Part shown: piece after piece, positions 12,076-23,745 of the stretch
Position numbering within the stretch: the stretch's first letter is position 1
Layout of the letters: every line of letters begins with the position of its first letter
Origin: Diphasiastrum complanatum
Taxonomy: Eukaryota > Streptophyta > Lycopodiopsida > Lycopodiales > Lycopodiaceae
Length of the DNA: 64,000 nt
Assembly: GCA_029204225.1 (NCBI GenBank)
Contig: CM055099.1
Coordinates: 68,565,084 to 68,629,083, forward strand
Direction of reading: 5' to 3'
The notes under the pieces: model-generated
What the model was told of the DNA's origin: nothing
The model's database searches: none
The model's input: the letters and a program-made list of their open reading frames with translations, nothing else
Translations under genes and position numbers: made by a program

Positions 12076-12970
12076 GATGCCAGGGATGTAAATGAGGGCA
12101 AATGCAATATCTCCGTCGGACAGGACACCACAAAATAAGCTGTCGTCTGATTCTCAAAAGGGTTTTCTTCCTTTGATCCCCCGTGAGAAAAGAGTGCGCT
12201 CTTTACCTGACTCCTCTGCCTATTTGGCTAAAGTGCATCCAACGATCCAGCCAGAGCTGGTATAAACACTTGTGTGGAACTTGGAAGAGCCTATTCTAGC
12301 AACACATGTCTGAAGTTTGCTCGATCGTTTATATGAGATGTATAAATTAAAACAAGTTAAATCATTATATCAGGTTACAGCAAAGTAACGCAAAATAAGT
12401 TTTCGTGGCTTATTGAACAAGTGCATAGTCATTTGACAAGAAGCACAAACGACCAAACCTCTCCTTGGATATCAATGTGTTTATTGAGGTAAAGCATATA
12501 AGAAGCAAATGAAAGATGATCTCCAAACATATGGGAAAAAGAAGCTGCAAAGTAGCACTTCACTTAGTTCACTGTACGCTTTCTGATAAAACACATGCAC
12601 AAACGCTACTGAGTAAGCTTTTTATGAAGCTGCGTGAGGAAGGAATTGGGCTTCATAAATCTCAAATTGGAAAGATTTGTGTCATGTGATCTTCGCATAC
12701 AACATACAAAATTAATGCATGGTACAGACAATTCAGAGAATGCAGACGTTCAGTTTAATTTATTTGCGAATCCAGAAAAGCTTCGCTTTCGAACTTGGAT
12801 ACGACACACACACTACCTGCAGCCTGCTGTCGTTTAGATTGCTGCTGCACGCAGCCCAAAACACAAGCCCATTCCAACCAGGCTAAACCGTGGGGACAGT
12901 GGGTGCCGTCGGATATTGCCATGAACATTCAGATTCTGCCACGTTTCGAAGATAAACCATTGAAACAGTT

Positions 12971-12995
12971 TCCACGTGGCATTATGCCACGTGGA
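12971..12995. promoter_or_regulatory. paired G-box inverted repeat upstream of TRM gene
   Basis: Two 11-bp arms, TCCACGTGGCA and its exact reverse complement, are separated by TTA. Each arm holds a high-affinity G-box core CCACGTGG, bound in plants by bZIP and bHLH factors. The pair lies about 900 bp upstream of the TRM start codon. A regulatory role is inferred from sequence and position. Confidence 0.55.
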
Positions 12996-13131
12996 GATAA
13001 TCCGAGCGGTCGGTACAATCCATCGTGCCATTAAAGCGAAGAGGAGGACTGGTATGCCCGGCGCTGAGCGTTTGAAAAAAGGGAGCGCTCGAGGCTCGCA
13101 TTTTGAAAATGGGCAAAATTGCGCCGCGCAT

Positions 13132-13155
13132 CCCCCCCCCCCCCCCCCCCCCCCC
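13132..13155. repeat. poly-C tract (24 bases)
   Basis: An unbroken run of 24 C on the plus strand, within the upstream region of the TRM gene. The apparent proline and glycine reading frames across it come from the run itself. Confidence 0.9.
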
Positions 13156-15359
13156 ACTTCCGACTTCCAAAGAATGTCGCAGTCCTTGAATGAATGCTTT
13201 TGTCCCTCTTTGGCCCTCTTTCCCAAAATGCCTCGGCCCTTGCTATTCGACAAAGTGTTATGTGATGTCTACATAGTACACTCTTTCTCAAGGAGACACG
13301 TAGTGGCAACTTTGGGGGACATTATGTCCCATGGGAGCCATAACCTTGATATTGATTCACTCCAACTTCCAAGTATTTAAAAATTAAGGTGAATTTGGGT
13401 GGTGTATTTTGCATCTTGACCATGCCAACTTTCCAAGGCCCCATCCACATTCACTAGTCCAAAATGCTCATTATGCAATAGCAACGGGTATTGCATCACC
13501 ATTACGGTGACATTGGTGGGTCCTCCCTGATCCAAGGGAAAGATGTCATATTCTGGTGGGGAAATGGCGTTATCACTCTTAGGGTTTTCACATGAAAGAG
13601 GCTAAGGACATTTCAAAATTTGCACTTACCCCTCAATTTGAAAGCCCGAGACATTCCATCTGAAAGGCCCTTTCATTTGGAGGGCAAAGCATTTGTTGTC
13701 TAATTTCAAATTATAAGGAATCTATGTTTTTATTGGAGAGGAGAGCAAGGGCCCACCACTTATCCCCCAATACTAGAAGAGGCCCAAGGTACTCGCCTTG
13801 TATGTTGCAAGTTGGCACCTTTCAATGCCACCTAAGGGCAACTTTCACCCCTTGTGAAATGCGGGGAAGGCCTCTTGGCGGTGCAAAATACATTGTTGCC
13901 AGTTTGCACCGTTGGATGAGCGATCAAGCACTAATTGATTTGGTAAATATCAATTTACCATAAATAAGTGTTCAAAGGTTGTACTAATAAATGACAAAGA
14001 TTGGACATAACATGAGGAGTTCATAGACCTTCTCAAGGTCTTTATGCTTATTCTCAAACTACCAAAATTGTGTGCACCTACATTGATTGATGTCCTTCGA
14101 TATATCTTTCTTCAATTTCATGGCCCTATAATATACCCACTAACAATTTCATTGTTAGTTAGAGCATTGGATTAAATCTTGTACTTCTATTATAGAGTTC
14201 CATTGATTGTTTTTGGGCGTTTAAGTCATAATGGTGCAAATTCATAGTTTGTGAATGTCTAGAATCCTAATAGTTCGACAGACTGTGTAAATCTCTTATT
14301 TCTAAAAAAAAAATCAGGACTAGATTGATTGTTCAATTTCTTGTTTTCTTACATAGATAATATAAGGGTAACAACTAAGACCATTGTGGTGTGAATTCTT
14401 GAATTTTGCATCTATAGCATCATCAATCCTTGTCAGTCTTGATATTGGAAATCCAACATTCTCTATAAGAACTCTATCATGGTTTGCAACAATGCTTATG
14501 ATGGACTTGGAACTATATGACAAGGTAATAGAGCATGTCAAGGATAGGATGGTGGCTTAAAAAATAATCCAGATCAACTATCAAAAACATTTTGAATATG
14601 ATTGAGCCTAATATCATGGAATACATAACAAATTATTTTGAGAAAAACTTGAAGATGTTTTCGCTTTCATATCCTAGTTTCAAAGAAAATGGTCTACAAG
14701 AATGAACTATTGCCTTAACTCTACCCATAGAATATGGTCACGTGTTGGGAACATGAAGCACATACTAACAACAAATGTTGAAGAAACCATTAATTGGATG
14801 AAATTCAATCTGGAAGCCAAATGGCTAAGCTAGTAATGCAAAGTCTTCACAACATCATTGTGAAAAATTCAACTAGTTTAGTTGATCTATTTTGGCAATT
14901 TTGAGGCCAATATGAAATTCCAACTTAGAGATAGATTTATATTTGTCAACAAAGGCCTAAATAGTATTTGTACTATTTTTGGCAAGTAGATAAATGGATG
15001 TGGTCAGATTTGGACCCATTCTAATTGGCTAGATTCCATACATTGCATCTAGAGTATAATTTCTAGGTTATTTGATGAAGTACCAAGAAGTTACCATTTA
15101 GGACAAGTTTAGAGCAATTGGCCAAATAAAAATTTAGCAGCTGTAAATAGGAGTACCTGTGTGGAGAACATATCATTGTATTCTCTTTTTATGTGAATAA
15201 TTCATCTCTTTTGATTCTATGTCCATCTCATGTGTATTTCTCAAGATATCTTGATTTCTAATGCGTAGAATGTCAATTTTGTGATTGATCTTGTATCCAC
15301 ACTATTGGATTTCAATGCTCAGCCTCAAATCCAATTATTAATGAGCATCCTGAAGTTCA

Positions 15360-15600
15360 AAATAGAGATTTTTCCGACCCTGGGTCACGTCGGATCGGTT
15401 TGGATTTTTTCGACCCTTCATCAAATTATCCGAGCGTGTTCACCCTGGATCGGGTCTAATTTTTCCGACCCTGGAAAATTTGACCTTCAGCATATTTTTC
15501 GACTGAGTGTAAATTTTTTGATCCTTTATATAAAAATCCGACCCATTGTAAATTTCGATACTGTCGGTCAAAAATCCGACCCAACGACTTCGCGTTGACA
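15360..15600. repeat. degenerate TCCGACCC repeats
   Basis: A short block in which TTTTTCCGACCC and close variants recur at least five times, in T-rich sequence. It does not match the other repeats in the window. It may be a relic of a repeat-rich LTR. Confidence 0.5.
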
Positions 15601-16241
15601 GTCCGCCTATGTTATACGTGTATTTACCGTTACAAGGCGGTTGTAATTAATATAGAAGATAGCATTCAATGCGAATTAGTTGTAGATACTTTTAATCTAA
15701 TCCTATCATCAAAAAACTTCTTCTGATATATAGTTACTAATGAAATTGTGATATATTTTTCGTTGCCAGTGTTATCAGACACAACGATCAACTGAAGTAA
15801 TTACTTCAAGCATTGTACTCATTGTTGATATTAATCAAAGTGCAATTATCTGTCTCACTACTGTTATAGTTCACTTGCATTTATTGAACTTCTAGATGAT
15901 ATATCAAGATTCTAGCTTTTGCATATAGTTTTGCTTGATTCAATATTTTGCATTTTTTTAAGAACCCTAGATTTGATAGGATCTCTTGATTTTAAGTTGC
16001 TGGACTTTTTCAAGAGTGTGTTTCAATCTTAGGTGTTGGCAAGAGTTCATCATATTGTGTTTAGATCTATTGTGATCATGAAATCTACATTCTATGTGCC
16101 AGGATATGCTAGATGAGAGAAAAGGAGAGGCTAGATTGTTTCCAAATCTTTGTGATTTCTTCTTGAGTTTCATTTGTTGATTTTCAAGAGAGAGCTAAGT
16201 GCATTGGAATGGGTTCAAAGAGAAGATTAGATCATTGCAAC

Positions 16242-17098
16242 ATGGCAACCTCAAGTGGCTTCATGTGGGAAGGCAATGATAGGCTTAGCTCAACAAATTA
16301 TTCAACTTGGAAGGTGAGGACGGAATCTTTGCTTGAGATGAACAGTTTGATGAATATTGTTGTAGGTGTGGAGGAGAGACCTTTGGCACCTGAAAAAAAA
16401 AATTGAGGTATGACAAGAGGGCAAATAAAACTTTACATGTGATCAAGATGAATGTGACTAATGAACCTCTCAAGGAAGTTGGTAAGTGCACAACATCAAG
16501 TGAGGCTTGGCAATCTTTGAAGAAGGTTTATGAGTCCAAGTCTACATCTAGGGTTGTAGCCCTAAGGAGGAAAAATTTTCAAAGTCTTCAAAAGAAGGAT
16601 GAAGGTGCTTGTGCTTTTGTTTTGAGAGTTAAAGTTTTGAGTGATGAACTAGCATGCATTAGTGAAAGCATTAAGGATGTGGAGCTTGTTCAAGTTGTTC
16701 TTCATGGCTTGTTGGATGATCATGCTAATTTGGTGCAAAGTTTTGCTATTCAAAAGACATTGCCAAGTATGGAGGACTTGCAAGAGGTCATGGTGGCTGA
16801 AGAGTTTGGACTCCAACCAAGAGGAGGATCATCTTCTACATCTCAAGTTGGAGAGGAAGAAGCTATGTTCTCAAAAGGCAAGTTCAAGGGCAAAGGCAAA
16901 AGCAAATGGTCAAAAGGGCAAGATCAAGGTGAGGCTTCTACTTTTGTTGGCAAGAAGAAAGATAGATCCAAGCTAAAATGTTTCTATTGTGGAGTCAAAA
17001 TTGCTTCAAGAAGAAGAGAGATCAAGATGAGAAACAAACCAATCTAACTCTTGATGAAGATGGTGTTGATGAACAAAATTCTAATAATGTTGCTAGAA
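16242..17098 (+). pseudogene. copia gag fragment, element E2 (M2 family)
   Basis: A plus-strand Gag starting MATSSGFMWEGNDRL at 16242. It is very close to the M2 Gag on the opposite strand, and the sequence just before the ATG also matches the M2 leader, so this ATG is preferred to the one at 16209. A run of A causes a frameshift near 16400. The zinc knuckle keeps CFYCG but has lost the middle of the motif through a deletion of about two dozen bases. The reading stops being recognisable near 17098, before protease. A worn primer site (three mismatches) may lie at 15769-15780. Non-functional. Confidence 0.8.
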
Positions 17099-17816
17099 GA
17101 TTCTAGTAAAGATTCTTTTAACATATTTTAGATGCCAAAAGAGCCTAATGGATATCAAATGAAGGAATCGAGCCACTAAACTACAATAAGGAGCGTCGAC
17201 AAGTAACCGAGAAGGAGTTCCAGAATCCAGATTTACTGGGAACGCCAATATCAGAAGGTCAACGACCAATGAGCGAAGACAAAGCCTAGCACCTCCCCAA
17301 CATATCTTATGGCGACGAGAACAAAAGCATGGCCGAGTCGGCATGATGACTTGGATCTATTTGTAAAATAACGTCAAACACCCTTAGAAAGTGCACTATA
17401 CTCGCAAGCCAATGGCGCAAGAAGCATAAATAGATCTGTACTCCGATGGGCCAAAAATAAGAAAGGACCAAAGTAGTTAAAAATGCAATTTGGTTTATAA
17501 CTTTTTATAATAGTCAAGTTCATGGCACATGGTTTCTGGGTGAACCAAAAACTCCAACCCTAGCTTTGTCTATAAGAAGAGATGTGACACCATTTTGGAT
17601 TCACTTTTCATTGTGAAATAGAGATTGAGAGAGAGGAGCTAATCCTCCTCCACTTTTTCTTACTTTGTGAAGCCCTCCTTTTTTGCACTTGTGTGATTGA
17701 TTGTGGATGTATGAATGCTCGAATGTTGTTATTTAATCATGTTATCACATATTTGAATAATCATTAGCTCAAGCTAATCCACAATATCACACAATAGTAG
17801 AATAGGTGTTAGAAAT
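17099..17816. other. unassigned, LTR-like spacer
   Basis: About 700 bp between E2 and M0 with no coding capacity. It has a CTATAAGA box near 17567 followed by pyrimidine-rich DNA and then A+T-rich sequence, reminiscent of an LTR promoter on the plus strand. No partner copy or clear termini were found. Confidence 0.3.
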
Positions 17817-19063
17817 CTATTTGGAGGGATCATGAAGATCCATTAGGTAGGATTTGTTTCCATTGCTCGCCTCCCTTGAGAAGATAAGAAGAGCTTCTTG
17901 GACATATTTAGGCTCTTCATCTGATATGAAGAGAGCATGATAGGAAATTTCACCTTCCAGTTGCCTTCCTTCTTCATCATATGTGAGCCTCCTTGGCTCA
18001 GATCTTGCTCTTGTAGATCTTCTAGGTGTGGTAGCTTGAATTTGCTCCTCCTCAAGCCTCGGCCTCACCTCTTCTTAAGCATCATCAAGATTGATGATTG
18101 TAGATCTTGCATGAGTCTCCTTGATCTGTGCATCATCCAAGTTAAGCTTCTGATCTTCATGGAAAATCACATTTCTACTAACAACATTCTTGTCAGTAGA
18201 GGGTAAATAAAATTTGTATGCTTTTTTGGTAGATGTATATCCTACAAAAATTTCTTTTACAGCACTAGGATCTTCCTTCTTCCTAGTTTCTAGAGGCACA
18301 TGCACAAAGCATACACAGCCAAAAATCCTAAGATGATCTACCTTATGCTTTTTCTTATACAACATCTCAAATGGTGTCTTTCCTCCTATTGCAAGATTTG
18401 GAAGCCTATTACAAAGATAGTTTGCACATGCAACTGCCTCTCCCCAAAATTCTTTAGGCAGAGAAGCTTCTAGCCTAATGGCTTTGCACACTCACACAAA
18501 GTTCTATTTTTTCTCTCAGCAACTCCATTTTGTTGAGGAGTATATGAACAAGAAAACTCTCTTTGAATACCCTCTCTCTCACAAAAGTCTTTAAACTTTT
18601 TGGAGGTGTATTCTCCTCCACTATCACTTCTCAAAGCTTTCAACTTGAAAGGAAACTGCTTTTCTGCATAAGCTTTGAAAGTAAGAAAAACATCATAGAC
18701 CATGGCTTTAGAAGACAGCATATAGATCCAAGAATATATTGTATAATCATCTACAAAAGAGAAAAAGCAATTTGCTCCTCCTTTGCTCTTAGTTGATGAG
18801 AAATGAACATCAGAGTGCACAAGTTCAAATGGTTGCTTTGACTTTATACAAGCTTGATCTAGGAAAAGGCCTTCTGTGTGATTTTGCCAACACACAAGCT
18901 TCACAAGGTAGAAGCTCCTTTGACAGTATCTTTGGTAGTCCAACAACTTTTCCTTCCTTGACCATAGATTGCATGGCTTTGAAATTGGGATGTCCCAATC
19001 TCTTATGCCACAGATCTTCCTATAGAACCTTGGTCTCATAAGCAATATCTGAAATGTTAGCAC
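17817..19063 (-). pseudogene. M0 integrase, truncated before reverse transcriptase
   Basis: Two overlapping minus-strand frames (19063-18470 and 18491-18075) and a tail (18068-17817) encode the copia integrase. The core shows the catalytic triad context: VHSDVH (first Asp), LRSDSGGEY (second Asp) and GVAERKNRTL (Glu), all present. It is followed by the C-terminal segment with TPFEMLYKKKHKVDHLRIFGC and FVGYTSTKKAYKFY. Frame changes break it at about 18480 and 18070. This is the only one of the minus-strand elements here whose integrase core and C-terminus are both still present; the reverse transcriptase that should follow is gone. Confidence 0.8.
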
Positions 19064-19508
19064 TCTCCCTAGAATCTAGTTTGTACAACTTACCAGTTCT
19101 AGATCCTCTAGCAATACCTTCATTTTCTCTTGAGATTATACACTTGTCAACTTGAAACTTGACATCCAATCCACTATCAAACAATTGTCCTACACTAATG
19201 AGATTCTTAGTCAATCTAGGTACATACAATATATCATGCAAACAAAAAGATTTTGATGATGATGCATGCAGTGGAATACTACCTATTCCTTCAATCCTAC
19301 ACTCTACATCATTAGCAGTATAGATTGATCTTTTTGCATTTAGATAAGGCATGAGATTAGTGAAAGAGTTCCTAGAACTAGACATATGGGAACTAGCCCC
19401 ACTATCTATCCACCATACTTCTTCATTCTTAAAAGGAAAAGATGAAAAAATAGACATCATTAATGAATCCTCTCTTTCACTCTCAACACCCCGGACACTC
19501 ATCCTCAT
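19020..19508 (-). pseudogene. M0 protease and pre-integrase segment
   Basis: A 162-residue frame with the aspartic protease motif VWWIDSGASSHM and the conserved pre-integrase segment LTKNLISVGQLFDSGLDVKF. The protease matures the Gag-Pol polyprotein. The active-site Asp-Ser-Gly is intact. The frame is separated from gag by a frameshift and stops. Confidence 0.8.
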
Positions 19509-20359
19509 TAGATACGGTTAGCTTGCCTAGATTGGTTCTTCTTCTTGAAACAGTTTGATGCATAGTGTCTTTTCTTGCCACAGAAAAAACACTTGATATT
19601 TGACAGCTTCTACTTGCCACTGGATGTTGCAGCTTGTGAGGATTGATCCTCACCACCTTCTTTGGCTTTGTCCTTCTTGAAGTGTTGTTGTCATTTGCCC
19701 TTGCCTCTTGACTTGTCTTTGATGAAGAGTGCTTTGTCATCTCCACCATCTTTCAATGAAAGTCTATTGATCCTTAGCATCTTGTTCTCTTGCATGCTTT
19801 CTTCAGCAATGAGAACACCTTGCACTTTCTCCAAGGATGGAAGATCCTCCCTAACATCATAAGTCTACACAATATTGTCACACTCATCTCTAGGTTCATT
19901 TAGGACTACTTGAACAAGTTCAGTGTTCTTAAGAGCATCACCAATACCAGCTAAATCTTGATGAAGATCGTTAACTCTCATGACATATGATGAAGCACTC
20001 TCATCTACTCTCTGATAACTTAGAAAGATTTGATTTCTAAGTGTAAGCAACCTAGAAGTATTCTTGATTTCATAGATTGGTTTTAGAGTATCCCAAGCTT
20101 CCTTGGCAGTGGTGCATGTACTGATCTCTCTTAACACTTCATTGGTTACATTCATTTTTATAAAATGAAGGGCTATTCTGGTTCTTTTGTGAAATGTTGC
20201 AGCTTCATTAGGTGCAGTAGGTTCTTCTTCAGCTCCACTCACAATATCCATTACATCTTGTAGAATCAATAATGATTCCATTTTGATCTTCCACATTGCA
20301 TAATTAGAAGATGTTAATCTCTCACTGTGCTCCAAGAAATGTGAACCAGATGAAGACAT
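19483..20359 (-). pseudogene. M0 gag
   Basis: Gag begins MSSSGSHFLEHSERL at 20359 and reads 164 residues to a stop near 19865. The following sequence continues in other frames to a CCHC knuckle (CFFCGKKRHYASNC) near 19570. Stops and frameshifts make it non-functional. It is close to the E1 Gag. Confidence 0.8.
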
Positions 20360-21134
20360 CTTCTCTATGAGAAATTCTAGTAATGATAAAAAAATGGAGT
20401 TGAAAGGATGTTGCTTGCTATCTCAATCTAGGATCTAACACTGATGTTCATCCAACCTATGAAATCTAGCAACAAATGTGAGAACAAATTCTCAACATAG
20501 AAAATCAATCTAACTTGAATTTGGATCTTGCTTCATTCACAAAAAAGAAGCACATGCAAGCAAGAAGTCTATCTCTCCCACGAGTTTCAAAGTACTGATA
20601 AACTCTCTAGGAACTTACTTTCAACTCAAACACAGTAATATGTGTGAAATGAAAAGTCTAAGACCTCAGAAACACTCATTTCTATCCAATTCTACTTGAT
20701 TGACAGTGAAAAACAATGAAAATGGTGAAAAAGACAGATGTGTGCTCACTTTGGCATATCCCACGAGTTGAGTACCCTCTCAAACTCTCTGATTGCCTAG
20801 AACTCTTCTAAAAACAAATCAAATTTATTTAGAAACTCGAGCAACACATTCTACTCTTCAATACCTATCCAACAAGCTATAAAACATCAAATTTGGATCA
20901 TTCCTTGAGAAGTAGCACTCATTAATGAGGGCTAATTTCACACGTGTGAGCTCTCTGTCCATACAGAGCTCCACTGGATCCAATCATCCTTGATATGATC
21001 CACTTATGATCCACAGATTGCTTGTTTCTCAGCGAGTTTGAATCCCTCTCTAAAATCCAAGTTCCTGCAAGCAAAAACATTGATGATCTGATGTATACAC
21101 CCTCACCTTTTCAAAGCATGAAGCTCTGATACCA
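20360..21134 (-). promoter_or_regulatory. M0 leader and primer binding site
   Basis: The untranslated leader between the 5' LTR and gag. The plus-strand sequence GCTCTGATACCA at 21123-21134 is the reverse complement of the tRNA-iMet primer site and directly adjoins the LTR. The leader contains one CACACGTGTG palindrome at 20939-20948. Confidence 0.8.
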
Positions 21135-21862
21135 TGTGAAGATTTTAGCACATGTGAACTTCACCACACACTCTACAGGATCTTACTAAGGTGTTGTGAT
21201 TGCACAAGATTGATCAAAGAACAGTATACTTGAAAATTCTATGACAAGAGCACAATGGCATACATCAAATGAAAAAATCTAACTCCTCACTATGAGAAAT
21301 GAATGTCAGAAATAATTCTAAGTGTTCAGTATGGAAAAAATAGTCTGCTCTCGAGTAGAGAGAGAAAATCAATGATGGAAAACCCGAGTAGAGAGAGAAT
21401 GAGTCAAACACCAAAATTTTAATATTCACAATATGGCAAAACATACCAAGCTTTTTCTACATGAGAGAGATTTGAATTCCTACAGTGGAGTTGCATGGAA
21501 AGTCCACTTAACTGAACTAATTCACCTACCAGAGATCCACATGTGTAACTGCATGCATGGATGTTGCATGGACTGCATGTCAACTCATAAAACTGCCTAG
21601 ACATGTGTAGATCACAGAAACCACTTTGCATGTTGCATGCACTGATTGCATGTGGCTTGCATGCATACGGTATGACATTGCATGCTATCTAAACTTCTGC
21701 ATGTCATCAAAATTGAATCTATCTAACTCAAATCTGACCTATACTAGAAGCTTATGTGCTCAATTCACATACCTTTTATGTACAACATGAACTTTAGTGG
21801 AAATCACCATGGACATGGCCCCAAACTTGAGATAGGAGGATAGTATTTTAATAATCTTCATA
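21135..21862 (-). repeat. M0 5' LTR
   Basis: Starts TGTGAAGATTT next to the primer site. It probably ends near 21862 at AATCTTCATA, a worn match to the inverted terminus. No 3' partner remains, so the end is set by the terminal inversion and by where element P's gag begins. About 21540-21690 is rich in repeated GCATG words. Confidence 0.6.
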
Positions 21863-23745
21863 GTTATGACCTTGCTTTCTTCTCTTCCAAAGTCATATGA
21901 GCGCTTTGTGGTGATGATCTCCACACAACCCGACCTCACTCTTCAAAAGGTAATTGGTCACCTACTTCAAGAAGAAATGCGAAGAAAGATAGCAGCCTGT
22001 CTATCAAAGACAAATCCATGGCTCTATACACCAAGAAGAAAGACTACACCAAGAGCAAGAATCAAGTGCAATAGCAACAACAGAAGCCTCACACTCAAGG
22101 TGATCATGGTGGATCGCACAAGAAGCTCTTTTGCAGATATTGCAAGAGAGCTAATCATGACATCAAGAAGTGTCGTATCCATATCTACAATGAGGCAAAG
22201 AAGCAGCAACAACAACAGCAGCCAGACTCCTCCAATGCGGCGGAATTCAAGGAGCAAGATACACACTTGTTAATGGCTTATAGCAGCAGCGAAGACTGTG
22301 ATAGCTGGTACCTAGACAGCGGCGCTACCCAACACATGACCTCTCTCAAGGAATGGTTTACCAAGTATGCAGCTTACAGCAGAGATCAATTCATCTACCT
22401 CGGAGATTCAAGCACCATACGCGTGGAAGGCAAAGGAATAGTCAAGATCACATTCAACAACGATCTATCCATTCATATTCCCAACGTCCTTCATGTTCCT
22501 CAGCTATCAAAAAACTTGTTATCAGTCTCTAAGATAGCTGATGAGGCCTACAGTGTTACTTTCTCATCTGAGCATTGTACAATATTCGAGAAAGATACTA
22601 CTCTGACTACATGCACTGGAATCGGAAATCTTTATGTACTCTCTAATTCAGTTGTATTATCTAGTATCTTTAATGAAAATGTGAACGACAGTGCTGTTTT
22701 GTGGCATAGTCGATTTGGACACATGAGTACAAGATCACTTTCCTGTATGCGTTGTAATAACTTAGTTGATGGATTGAATTTCCCTTCTTCATTAGATAGG
22801 AAATCTTTCTTTTGTGAATCATGCGTCTATGGCAAACACTCTAGAAGCAAGTTTTCCAAATCACATTCCATCAAAACAAAGTATGTATTGAATCTTGTAC
22901 ATAGCAATCTTTGTGGTCCAATGCCAACTCCATCCTTAGGAAATGCAATCTATTTTATCACTTTCATAGATGATTATTCTAGATGGTCTACAGTCATGTT
23001 CATTAAACAAAAATCTGAAGCCTTTGAATGCTTCAAGAGATTGAAGGCCATGGCTGAGACACAAACGTCTACAAAAGTGAAGGCACTCCAAACTGATGGT
23101 GGCGGCGAATACATCTCTAATGATATGTCCGACTACATGGCTGAATATGGTATTAGAAGACAATTTACCACTTCCTATTCACCTCAACATAACGGGATTG
23201 CAAAAAGGAAGAATCGAACTCTTCTCAACTCAGCCGGATCCATGCTACATCAAGCACACCTACTCGCGAAGTTCTGGGCAGAAGCTATTGCCACAGCCTG
23301 TTACGTGCTAAACAGATCTAGCACCAAAGCCGTCAACAACAAAACTCCTTATGAAGCTTGGCATGGACACAAGCCTAGTGTCAGCCATTTAAAAATCTTT
23401 GGTTGTATATGTTTTGTTCACATTCCTAAACAGCTTAGGAAGAAGCTAGATCATAGGACAAATAAATGTATTTTCATTGGCTATCCTGATGAGCATAAAG
23501 CTTATAAAGTTTATGATCCATCCACCAATGTAGTATTTGTCTCTAAGGATGTAATATTTCAAGAACATACATACTATGATTTCAAACAACCACTGATAAA
23601 CGATGCTATGTCATTTCATCCTATTTTACGTAGCATGGATTCTTCCAACATTGATTTTCCTTCTACAAAACCTGTAGCTACAGCTACAGAAGCCGAACAG
23701 CCGACAATACCTGTCATCAGACCAGAATGCCCTCAAGTACAAGTT
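21863..23745 (+). pseudogene. copia element P: gag end, protease, integrase
   Basis: The plus-strand reading starts in mid-Gag (MTLLSSLPKSYERF), passes through a CCHC knuckle (CRYCKRANHDIKKC, about 22130) after frameshifts, and from about 22267 runs in one frame through protease (WYLDSGATQHM) and integrase. Integrase has lost two catalytic residues. The first Asp is Asn (VHSNLCGP) and the Glu is Lys (GIAKRKNRTL); the middle Asp (LQTDGGGEY) remains. The frame continues to 23853, but its last 35 or so residues are antisense of element M1 and not part of P. Reverse transcriptase is missing here. RNase H resumes at 38177. Confidence 0.85.

Larger units (their letters stand above)
12076..16200. 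other. TRM upstream region and intergenic DNA
   Basis: No convincing gene is seen. Near the TRM end are a paired G-box at 12971-12995, a related CCACGT half-site near 12937, a poly-C tract at 13132-13155 and a telo-box-like TTAGGGTTTT near 13580. The 12100-13100 part is richer in G+C than its surroundings and may be promoter. From about 13400 to 15700 the DNA is A+T-rich and featureless apart from TCCGACCC repeats (15360-15600). Frames crossing the C run are composition artefacts. Confidence 0.5.
17817..21862 (-). mobile_element. copia element M0, 3' half missing
   Basis: A minus-strand Ty1/copia element with a 5' LTR (21135-21862), tRNA-Met primer site (21123-21134), long leader, gag, protease and integrase. 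Reverse transcriptase, RNase H and the 3' LTR are absent: coding similarity stops near 17817. The outer end of its LTR directly abuts the mid-gag sequence of element P, suggesting that M0 inserted into P and that a later deletion removed M0's 3' half and P's 5' part. Confidence 0.75.

Noticed and set aside
12834-13380. Five overlapping frames rich in Pro or Gly
   Set aside because: They all cross the poly-C tract and use conflicting frames; no motif is present.
17937-19041. Plus-strand frames opposite M0 integrase
   Set aside because: Antisense shadows of the integrase coding sequence.
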